From the NCBI GenBank assembly GCA_020721045.1, contig DYNN01000014.1, forward strand, positions 1 to 44,779: a DNA stretch of 44,779 nt, given 5' to 3'. Shown here piece after piece: positions 7,604-15,134 of this stretch. A model generated the notes under the pieces. It saw only the letters and a program-made list of their open reading frames with translations. It was not told the DNA's origin and ran no database searches. Both the position numbers and the translations under genes were made by a program. Positions within the stretch are counted from its first letter, which is position 1; the number at the start of each line of letters is the position of its first letter. The stretch comes from Thiomargarita sp. Its GTDB lineage: Bacteria > Pseudomonadota > Gammaproteobacteria > Beggiatoales > Beggiatoaceae.

Positions 7604-8527
7604 ATGAATATAATAACGATAGCTTCTTCGACTGAACGATTCATAATCACATTATTCGCAGCGACATTGGTGCACAGTTCAGCATTTTCTTTAGTTGGTT
7701 TTGTACTGCCAGAATCGAATAGACCACCAAATACCACAATGGAAGTTATTTTAGTACAAAAAAGTACCAAAAATATACCGGATCAAGCAGAATATCTGGC
7801 TCAAGTTGATCATGAAGGGGGCGGGAGCGAAGATGAAAGGGAAAAAGCGCGTCCAACCACGCCGACAATTGCCCCTTTTCCCGATCAAACAGCGGAATTA
7901 GTTGCGACACCGCCTCCCAAACAAGTGGCGGCGGCTACCCAAACGGCACAAGTAAAGAAATTAACTACGCAACGATCTGTAATACAACATGTTTCGTCGC
8001 AAAATAATGTTATGCCGGTGACAAATTCTGCAAACCAACAGAGCGTTGATGACAAAACTCAACTGTTAGAAGATACTGTTCCAGCCAGCACGTTGATTAT
8101 GAATTCGTTGGCTGCCATTTCTAGCATTCAACCCGAATTGGACGAAAAATTTAACGCCTTCACTAATCGCAAACGTGAAAAATTTGTCAATCCCAGTACA
8201 CGGGAATACCAATATGCAGCTTATCAAAGCGCGTGGCGACAAAAGATTGAACGTGTGGGGGCGCGTCATTTTCCAAAACAAGCCTCTCGAGACAAAATTT
8301 CTGGGCGATTGATGGTTGATGTGGCAATTAACGCGAATGGCACTATTCAGCAAATAACAATCAAAAAATCTTCTGGACATAAAATACTTGATGAAGCAGC
8401 TTTACGTATTGCTCATCGCGCTGCACCATTTTCCCTTTTTTCAGAAGAAATGCGCCAAGAAGGTTATGATATCTTGCACATCACCTGTTGGTGGAATTTT
8501 GGCTATGGAAATTTGACCACAAACTAA
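7604..8527 (+). CDS. tonB: TonB-family energy transducer
   Basis: This 307-residue protein has an N-terminal membrane anchor (about 12-34, TLFAATLVHSSAFSLVGFVL) and a proline- and glutamine-rich, low-complexity linker (about 60-190). The C-terminal TonB domain (about 205-300) includes DKISGRLMVDVAINANGTIQ and SSGHKILDEAALRIAHRAAPF. It would carry proton-motive energy from an ExbBD-type complex to outer-membrane receptors; neither ExbBD nor a receptor is in the window. The AEYLAQVDHEGGGS segment after the anchor is typical of one gammaproteobacterial TonB subgroup. The next gene starts 31 bp downstream, so the two may be co-transcribed. Confidence 0.85.
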   Translation: MNIITIASSTERFIITLFAATLVHSSAFSLVGFVLPESNRPPNTTMEVILVQKSTKNIPDQAEYLAQVDHEGGGSEDEREKARPTTPTIAPFPDQTAELVATPPPKQVAAATQTAQVKKLTTQRSVIQHVSSQNNVMPVTNSANQQSVDDKTQLLEDTVPASTLIMNSLAAISSIQPELDEKFNAFTNRKREKFVNPSTREYQYAAYQSAWRQKIERVGARHFPKQASRDKISGRLMVDVAINANGTIQQITIKKSSGHKILDEAALRIAHRAAPFSLFSEEMRQEGYDILHITCWWNFGYGNLTTN

Positions 8528-8558
8528 ACCTACTAAAAATCATGTCACCAGCGTCATT

Positions 8559-9056
8559 ATGCTGTTACACACTTCCCGAGACGATCATCGTATTGCTTGG
8601 TTAACAGCTTTAGCGATTACCATTCACATTGCAGAAAGCGCATTTCCATCACCATTGCCCGGTGTAAAACCCGGATTAGCTAATGTTGTGACTATTGTGG
8701 TTTTGATTCGCTTTGGTTGGAGAATGGCAGCTTGGGTCAATTTGTTGCGAGTCTTAGTTGGCAGTTTATTAATTGGTACATTTTTATCGCCCACATTTAT
8801 TCTAAGTTTAGGCGGCGCATTATCCAGTACTTTTATGTTGATTTCACTCACACAACTTCCGGGACGCGGTTGCAGTGCTATAGGATATAGCGTTGCCGCT
8901 TCTATTACCCATGTCATGACTCAATTTTGGTTAGCTTATTGGTTATTTATTCAACATTCTGGCTTATTTTATTTGCTGCCCGCTTTGATAATTGCAGCCG
9001 TTATCTTTGGTATAGTAACGGGTGTCATTGCCACTGCTATTGTGAAAAATTTGTAA
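8559..9056 (+). CDS. Gx transporter / heptaprenyl diphosphate synthase component I family membrane protein
   Basis: The 165 residues are about five to six hydrophobic segments with the family signature FPSPLPGVKPGLANVVTIVV (30-49), followed by GWRMAAWVNLLRVLVGSLLIGTF. The name 'heptaprenyl diphosphate synthase component I' comes from a Bacillus annotation; most proteobacterial members are thought to be small S-component-like or quinone-linked transport proteins of unknown substrate. The ATG at 8559 is the first in frame and immediately precedes the conserved part. Placement after tonB suggests one transcription unit, possibly nutrient uptake, but no substrate can be read from the sequence. 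Confidence 0.8.
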   Translation: MLLHTSRDDHRIAWLTALAITIHIAESAFPSPLPGVKPGLANVVTIVVLIRFGWRMAAWVNLLRVLVGSLLIGTFLSPTFILSLGGALSSTFMLISLTQLPGRGCSAIGYSVAASITHVMTQFWLAYWLFIQHSGLFYLLPALIIAAVIFGIVTGVIATAIVKNL

Positions 9057-9502
9057 TCAAAATCGCATCTTTCGTTTCTGTCATTCGATTAATCAAGTGG
9101 TCAAAAATGCACTGTTGCGCTTTTTGGAAAAATACTTTGAATTTACTCATAACCTTTATCTTCAGTTAGTTATAATAACGTTATTATTTTACATAATTAA
9201 ATTAAGAATCACTGCTCAACTTTGTACTTAACCAACATAGAATCAATGCTGATAGCAGAAGTGGCGGCGAATCTTAAAGATAAAATCACGAACAAGCATC
9301 AACAGAAAGTCAATCGTTGCGTTTCATTTCATGCTATCAAAACTGAAGCATTGAATTTATTATTTAGCAAGCTTCCAATTAGTAAAGTTTTAAACAAGTT
9401 ACGAAAGTTATTTCTAACTAATCCAACTTTGGATAAAAAAAAGCCGACAAGTTTTCAAAACCTGCTAGGTCTCAATGGTAATCTGCTGTGCATTCCTAAA
9501 CT
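9057..9502. other. 446-bp gap with a possible decayed transposase tail
   Basis: It lies between the convergent Gx transporter gene and the sulfotransferase/glycosyltransferase gene. No intact gene is visible. A plus-strand frame open from a TTG at 9222 to 9554 runs into the 3' end of the opposite gene and is treated separately. The stretch 9160-9220 is extremely AT-rich. Confidence 0.5.
9222..9500 (+). pseudogene. Possible C-terminal remnant of a transposase (weak)
   Basis: The frame encodes ESMLIAEVAANLKDKITNKH, then VNRCVSFHAIKTEALNLLF and a basic tail LRKLFLTNPTLDKKKPTSFQ. Its rhythm reminds me of the C-terminal end of IS4-like transposases, after the catalytic residues. There is no ATG near the start, no catalytic DDE part, no terminal repeats, and the frame overruns the end of the opposite gene. 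It may be chance. The coordinates give only the part that looks protein-like. Confidence 0.25.
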
Positions 9503-12500
9503 TTACATACTTTTTTTCGTCGAACTTGAGTTATCTAAAGACAAATTCACGTAGTGTTCCGCGCTAATTTTTGCTAAATAATCAGCAGCATGATATGAAC
9601 ATAATTTCATTGAGAACTGACATGATGGTAGATTAAGAAAGTCAAATATATTTTTTAACGTTTGTTCTGGCTCTCTTTCCAATGCTTCATCACGGATTTT
9701 AAAAAAATGTTGCAAGTGTAATATATCCCTCTGTAACAATTCTCGACTACGCACAAGATGATGATTAATCCTTTGTAATAATAAAGGCTCTCTTGAAGAA
9801 CGTAATATTTCATGAAGTGACAAAGCGGTTGCATGTTGGTGAGTCTCAATAAAAATGAAATATGCGTGGAGAAAATGTTGCTGTAACCAAACTGTTCTTG
9901 CCATTATGGTTGGGATGCCAGAAATAATACAAGTTGAAACAGATTGATTTAAAGAAAATTGCCGCAGCCATTCTTGTTTTTCATTGATGAGATCAAGATT
10001 CTTCTCATATTCAGGTAATATTTCTACATATTCTGTCCATAATTCAGGTATTTTTGCCTCTTGATTAAATTGAACATTTTTACAATGAGTCACTACATTG
10101 GTAATATTTTGATGTTGGCATAACATCTCTTTAAGCCACACAACCAATTCTGCTTGGTGACTTAATATAAATATCCAACGAATTGATTCTATTGATTCAA
10201 AACGATATTTCTCATTTATACAAGGACTTAACGCTTGTTTCCATTCATCAACATGATCTTCTAATAACCAATTCTTCTTTACCCACTGTTGTAAATTTTT
10301 CCCTTCTTGTTGAGTTGATTCCAAATCACTTATTTTCTCGCGTATTGCAGCAATCCATGCTTGTGGCGTATTTTTTACTCGAGTCACTGGTGCTGATTGG
10401 TAAGGATAAATATCAGAACAAACAACAGGATAACCCAAAATACCATACTCTAATAAACGCAGATTGCTCTTTGCCTCATTGAATACATTCTCTTCCAAAG
10501 GAGCAATCGCCAAATCAAGCGCAAGTTCAGCCAGATGGGCAGGATAGTGTGCAAAAGCCACCATAGGATAAAATTCACGCATATAAGGACGCAACTCATT
10601 GGGACACATACCAAAAAAAATCCAATCTACTTCTTTTGCCAACGCTTCTACAACGGGTAATATTAAACGCAAATCTCCCAAATGTTGCGCTGCACCAGCC
10701 CATCCCACTCTCGGTTTACTGCCTTGTTTTGGAATCACTGTTAATGCTTGCCATTGCTTGAATTCCAAATAATTAGGCACTACTTTGATATCATTTATAA
10801 TATGACGATATGCAAACGCAAGTGGTTCTGTAGAAACAATTAATCGATCACATAGCGTAATGGCATGATGAATGCGCTTTTTAATATCTTTGTAATTAGT
10901 GTGATAGTAAGAATTCAGTGGCGGTATAGTATATACCAAATCATCTTGACTAAAAATTTTAAAATAATCAGTAAATTGACAATCTTGTAATAACTCTAAT
11001 TCGGGCGTATGAAAGAAATTATGCAATAATAATACATCGCCTTGCATCCGTTGCAATTCTGGCAAAGTGGGAATCTTCTTCAATTCTCCGGCTGGCATTA
11101 AATGACTTTCGATAACTTCTTGTTTTTCTAAAATATTTAGCGGTATTTTTACACGATATTCACCACTACCCCAATTATCATTAGGAAAAGCAATAACACG
11201 TGGAATAGTATGTAAAAATGGATTACCACGACTAATATACCAAGTAGTGATAAAACTAGATTCTACAGTCCATTCCTTACCATTTAAATTTAACTGAGGA
11301 TGGTAAGAAGGATCATGGCTAAGTTGTGATAACCAACGTTGATACATTGTGGCTATTTCTTGACGCAAATAAGCCGTATTAATCACAGTTTGACGATGTC
11401 GTGCAACACTACCTGTACCATGTTGTATCAAAATTGCATGAGGTAACCAAACAATCTTATAACCCATTTTTGTTACTTTTAGACACAAATCGACTTCGTT
11501 AAACAAAATAGCTGTCTGTTTCTCATCCATACCTTGCACAGCTTGATAAATATTACGTTTTATCATCATGCCATTGTCAGAGATCGCTGCAAAATTTTGT
11601 GCTACCTGAGCGCGTTCTGCATAGCCAGAATCAGATAAAGTCAACCCTTGATGAATTTGCCCAGCCACACCTACCGCACCCATTCCAAGAATATAACCTG
11701 CTTGTAATATATTACCCTGAGAATCAAGTATTTTTGGTCCGACAATACCCACCTCAGTTCTTTGGGCATTTGATAGCAAGTGTTGTAACCAATCTGCTTG
11801 CACAATCTCACTATCATCATTTAAAAACAGAATAAATTCTCCCTTAGCTTGCTGCACTGCAAAATTATATAAAGTTGTTAATTCTGCTGGTCGAGGATAA
11901 CGTATTAAACGCACACTATTGGAATTTTTACAGAGAGACTGACAAAATGTTAAATGTAGTGATTTTGGACTGGCATTATCTACTATAATAATTTCATAAT
12001 GTAAATAATTAGTGGCAGTGAGAATACTGGTTAAACAACGTTCTAAAGTATCTTGTTCTTGAGTAGTGGCAATGATAATTGAAATAAATGAAAGTGTATG
12101 TAAAGCATAATCTACAATATAACTATTTGTAAAATCAGTAGAATAAACTTGCGCGGTGATGTGTTGACGTTGTAAATGTTCTTTTATGACCCGTTGATAC
12201 GCAGAAATATTTTTTCTCTCATTATTTGCGTAATAAAGTGGATAAGGAATGTGACCAATACAAGATTCACCGTAGTGTTCAATTATTTTAAAAACCAATT
12301 CTTCATTGTAATATTCATAGTAATTTGTATAACCTCCTACAGTTTCAAGTGCTTGGCGTTGAATCAAACAAAAATGTCCAATATAAGCCGTAGAGCGTAA
12401 TAAATCAATATTGACTGCGGGTTTGAATATCTGTTGATTTGCTAAATTTTTCTCATCAAAGTAAATAAATTTCCAATTAGGATAATGAGTTGCATATTTT

Positions 12501-13636
12501 ATACTTAAAGAAAATAACTGTGGTTCAAATCGATCATTTGGATAAATCAGTGCCACCCAATTAGCTGAAATAACAGCAATTTCTTGTGATATCACTTGAA
12601 TAATAGACTGTTTCTCTGTACGATATAACCAACGAATATTGGCTTTTTGTTGCATAAATGCTTCTGGATAAAAATCGGCAATGATAGAGAAATACCAATT
12701 TGGATAATCTTGTGATAAGACAGACTGAATTGTAATTTGACATTGAGACAATAGAGATTTTTCTAAGTAAAGCAGTAAATGTATCGTGAGTTTTTCAGTT
12801 GATTTTACAAGAAAATGATTATTAAACAATGCTGTTCTTATAGTATTGAGCTGACGCAAAGCTGTTATATTTCCCAACGCTACTTTTTGACAACTTTGAT
12901 ATACGTCACCACTCCAACCGGTTAATTGATTAGATAAATCGGCAGAAATGTGACAAACATGATGATGTTTCAGTTGAGGCAGAATAAAGTGACTTATTTC
13001 CTCTTTTACCGCTTGAATTGGATGAGGAAAGGTAATTTGTAATATTTGTGCAATTTTTTCTATGGTGGCTTGCCAATCATGTAATAGTTCGTCATAAGTG
13101 ACAAAAACTCTTGAATAATAACAAGTATGTTGTTCACTTTCTAACACATGTGTCAACCATAATAATAAAGAGTGTTCTAAAGTAAATTGATCTCTTCGTT
13201 GTAAAGAAGCCGCAACTTCTAACGGTTCTCTGAGGATATGAATAAAATGAAGGTTACTTCCTGTATTTTCCAATAAAGGTAGCCAAAAAGGTAATAAACG
13301 ACAAAGACGTGGGTCTTTAATTCCCCATAACGTAGATGCGGCGAAGTTTTGATAAAGCGTTTTTGCCAGCGAACGTTGTATATTAGCTAATGTAACAGAT
13401 GATTGATCTTGTTCTGAAATAATACGCGGATCGTCCCATTGTGAACGCAATTGATGTAATAATTTTTCATTAAATGTAACAATTGTTTTATGTTCCCAAA
13501 AACCCGTTTGATTTGTACGATGTTTAGGTAATAAAGGCTGTCCCAGATTCATACCTAACAAATTGAGAATTCTGGTAAGTAGTGAAGTTCCACTACGGTG
13601 CATTCCTAATACAATAATTGCATTGGAGTTTTTCAT
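9503..13636 (-). CDS. Multidomain sulfotransferase - glycosyltransferase fusion (1377 aa)
   Basis: Five modules can be read in order. Residues 1-240 are a sulfotransferase-type P-loop domain (VLGMHRSGTSLLTRIL at 9-24; IKDPRLCRLLPFW; a PAPS 3'-phosphate-like segment near HILREPLEVAASL). Residues 285-510 are a GT2-like fold whose usual DDD motif has decayed to YPNDRF (365-370). Residues 515-760 are a canonical GT2 domain with FISIIIATTQEQDTLERCL, FLNDDSE (605-610) and a GYK..W..HA end. Residues 815-1130 are a GT4-like GT-B domain (NDNWGSGEYRVKIP; RVGWAGAAQHLGDL; NLRLLEYGILGYPVVCSD). Residues 1150-1377 look like a degenerate second sulfotransferase ending EREPEQTLKNIFDFLNLP. Start: ATG 13636, where homology begins, rather than the TTG at 13684 inside the opposite gene. 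The likely role is assembly and sulfation of a surface glycan or glycoprotein. Confidence 0.8.
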   Translation of the reverse strand: MKNSNAIIVLGMHRSGTSLLTRILNLLGMNLGQPLLPKHRTNQTGFWEHKTIVTFNEKLLHQLRSQWDDPRIISEQDQSSVTLANIQRSLAKTLYQNFAASTLWGIKDPRLCRLLPFWLPLLENTGSNLHFIHILREPLEVAASLQRRDQFTLEHSLLLWLTHVLESEQHTCYYSRVFVTYDELLHDWQATIEKIAQILQITFPHPIQAVKEEISHFILPQLKHHHVCHISADLSNQLTGWSGDVYQSCQKVALGNITALRQLNTIRTALFNNHFLVKSTEKLTIHLLLYLEKSLLSQCQITIQSVLSQDYPNWYFSIIADFYPEAFMQQKANIRWLYRTEKQSIIQVISQEIAVISANWVALIYPNDRFEPQLFSLSIKYATHYPNWKFIYFDEKNLANQQIFKPAVNIDLLRSTAYIGHFCLIQRQALETVGGYTNYYEYYNEELVFKIIEHYGESCIGHIPYPLYYANNERKNISAYQRVIKEHLQRQHITAQVYSTDFTNSYIVDYALHTLSFISIIIATTQEQDTLERCLTSILTATNYLHYEIIIVDNASPKSLHLTFCQSLCKNSNSVRLIRYPRPAELTTLYNFAVQQAKGEFILFLNDDSEIVQADWLQHLLSNAQRTEVGIVGPKILDSQGNILQAGYILGMGAVGVAGQIHQGLTLSDSGYAERAQVAQNFAAISDNGMMIKRNIYQAVQGMDEKQTAILFNEVDLCLKVTKMGYKIVWLPHAILIQHGTGSVARHRQTVINTAYLRQEIATMYQRWLSQLSHDPSYHPQLNLNGKEWTVESSFITTWYISRGNPFLHTIPRVIAFPNDNWGSGEYRVKIPLNILEKQEVIESHLMPAGELKKIPTLPELQRMQGDVLLLHNFFHTPELELLQDCQFTDYFKIFSQDDLVYTIPPLNSYYHTNYKDIKKRIHHAITLCDRLIVSTEPLAFAYRHIINDIKVVPNYLEFKQWQALTVIPKQGSKPRVGWAGAAQHLGDLRLILPVVEALAKEVDWIFFGMCPNELRPYMREFYPMVAFAHYPAHLAELALDLAIAPLEENVFNEAKSNLRLLEYGILGYPVVCSDIYPYQSAPVTRVKNTPQAWIAAIREKISDLESTQQEGKNLQQWVKKNWLLEDHVDEWKQALSPCINEKYRFESIESIRWIFILSHQAELVVWLKEMLCQHQNITNVVTHCKNVQFNQEAKIPELWTEYVEILPEYEKNLDLINEKQEWLRQFSLNQSVSTCIISGIPTIMARTVWLQQHFLHAYFIFIETHQHATALSLHEILRSSREPLLLQRINHHLVRSRELLQRDILHLQHFFKIRDEALEREPEQTLKNIFDFLNLPSCQFSMKLCSYHAADYLAKISAEHYVNLSLDNSSSTKKSM

Positions 13637-13638
13637 AA

Positions 13639-15123
13639 ATGTCTCTGACTCTAGTTTATAGTACTCGACAACAAAATACAGCATTCAGTGAATATTTAAA
13701 ACAAACTTGTGGGGTTGAAGAAGTAGAAATTTTACAGTTTATTAATCCCGGTCACTACAGTTTAAGTCAAATTTATAATCATGCACTGACAAGAGCAGAA
13801 TATGATCTGATTGTATTTGTCCATGATGACGTAATATTTGAAACATCACGTTGGGGAATTTGTCTTATTAACCATTTTACCCATTCTAATTTTGGCATTT
13901 TAGGCGTGGCGGGCACAACTCATTTATCTAATACAGGAATTTGGTGGCAAGATAAAACAAAAATGATGGGGATTATTAAACACCATCAAAATGGAAAAAC
14001 TTGGACATCCCGATATTGCAATGATTTTGGCGATAAAATATTGCCGGCTGTCTGTGTCGATGGCGTATTTATCGCGGTGCATCGTAAAAGAATACACACT
14101 GTTTTTAATGAAAGTTTACCGGGCTTTCATTTTTATGATATTGATTTTTGTTTAACTAATCATGTAGTTGGCGTGAAAATTGGGGTTATTTTTAATATTA
14201 AGCTTATTCATCATTCTATAGGTACAACTAATGAACAGTGGGAAAACAATCGCTTACGATTTATTGCTTCTCACGCTTATCATTTGCCTTGTCACGTTAA
14301 AGGTGAGATTTTTATTGACACATTTCCTATCATTTTACCACGTTATCCTTCTGTTTCTATTATTATTTTACATAAATCTAAGAACTATTTATTGTTTAAC
14401 TGCTTACTTTCCATCGCTGAAAAGTCTACTTATCCTAATTATGAAGTTATCATTGTTGATACGGGCTCTTCAATAACGGAATTAGCTGAAATTGAAGCTT
14501 TTATTGCTATAACTTTGTTAAAAATCAAGCTTATTAAAACCAATTATTATCATTTTGCGCGTTCCAATAATGAGACAGTTGCTTTGATTGACAGCGAATT
14601 AATTCTATTTTGCAACAATGATATTGAACTGATTAATGATGCAATCAGTCGTATGGTGCAAGTTTATGTAGAAAATTCAGAGAATTGTGGCACGATTGGT
14701 TGTCGTTTGTACTTTGCAGATGGGACAATTCAACATGCTGGTATTGATATAGTGTTGCATTCTGAGCAAGATTTAAAAATAGGTCATAAAGGATTTCTTT
14801 CATATTATCAATATATTAAAGATGTAGAACCAAACATTTTAGGATCAACAGCGGCTTTTTTGTTAATAGAAAGAAATTTATTTAACAAAATAGGCGGTTT
14901 TAATCCAAATTACCTTGACTGCTTAGAAGATGTTGAATTAAACTTAGCATGTATAAGTGATAATAAAATAAATTTTTTTGTGGGCAGTGCTGCGTGCTAT
15001 CACTTTGAATCTCAAACAAGAAATACGAAAGGATTGATTCAAGCAGAGGATTATCAACGGTTACTTCAATATATTCAAAGTAATTCAGAAATTGCTAAAC
15101 GTGTACACTATTGTAACAAATAA
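13639..15123 (+). CDS. Two-domain family 2 glycosyltransferase
   Basis: The 494 residues hold two GT-A modules. Residues 1-215 (SLTLVYSTRQQNTAFSEYL, FVHDDVIF with HDD at 62-64, AVCVDGVFIAVHRKRI, FYDIDFCL) match the stand-alone Glyco_tranf_2_5-like domain. Residues 235-470 are a second GT2 (PSVSIIILHKSKNYLLFNCL, EVIIVDTGSS, LFCNNDIEL with NND at 326-328, GSTAAFLLIERNLFNKIGGF). Such proteins extend O-antigen-like or protein-linked glycans from nucleotide sugars. The start ATG lies only two bases from the start of the divergent fusion gene, and its GGAG site (about 13626-13629) lies inside that gene. The stop overlaps the ribosome binding site of the first Calx-beta gene, so it is almost certainly co-transcribed with it. 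Confidence 0.85.
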   Translation: MSLTLVYSTRQQNTAFSEYLKQTCGVEEVEILQFINPGHYSLSQIYNHALTRAEYDLIVFVHDDVIFETSRWGICLINHFTHSNFGILGVAGTTHLSNTGIWWQDKTKMMGIIKHHQNGKTWTSRYCNDFGDKILPAVCVDGVFIAVHRKRIHTVFNESLPGFHFYDIDFCLTNHVVGVKIGVIFNIKLIHHSIGTTNEQWENNRLRFIASHAYHLPCHVKGEIFIDTFPIILPRYPSVSIIILHKSKNYLLFNCLLSIAEKSTYPNYEVIIVDTGSSITELAEIEAFIAITLLKIKLIKTNYYHFARSNNETVALIDSELILFCNNDIELINDAISRMVQVYVENSENCGTIGCRLYFADGTIQHAGIDIVLHSEQDLKIGHKGFLSYYQYIKDVEPNILGSTAAFLLIERNLFNKIGGFNPNYLDCLEDVELNLACISDNKINFFVGSAACYHFESQTRNTKGLIQAEDYQRLLQYIQSNSEIAKRVHYCNK

Positions 15124-15127
15124 GGAG
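15122..15127 (+). promoter_or_regulatory. Ribosome binding site fixing the start of Calx-beta gene 1
   Basis: AAGGAG overlaps the stop codon of the glycosyltransferase gene and sits 7 bp before ATG 15135. The preceding ATG at 15132 is only 4 bp away, so 15135 is preferred. The same arrangement recurs before the second paralogue (17456-17461, 7 bp before ATG 17469). Confidence 0.75.
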
Positions 15128-15134
15128 TGTTATG

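Noticed and set aside
15132-15134. ATG at 15132 (and GTG at 17466) as starts of the Calx-beta genes
   Set aside because: Both are only 4 bp from AAGGAG, while the next codon, ATG in both genes, is at the normal 7 bp.
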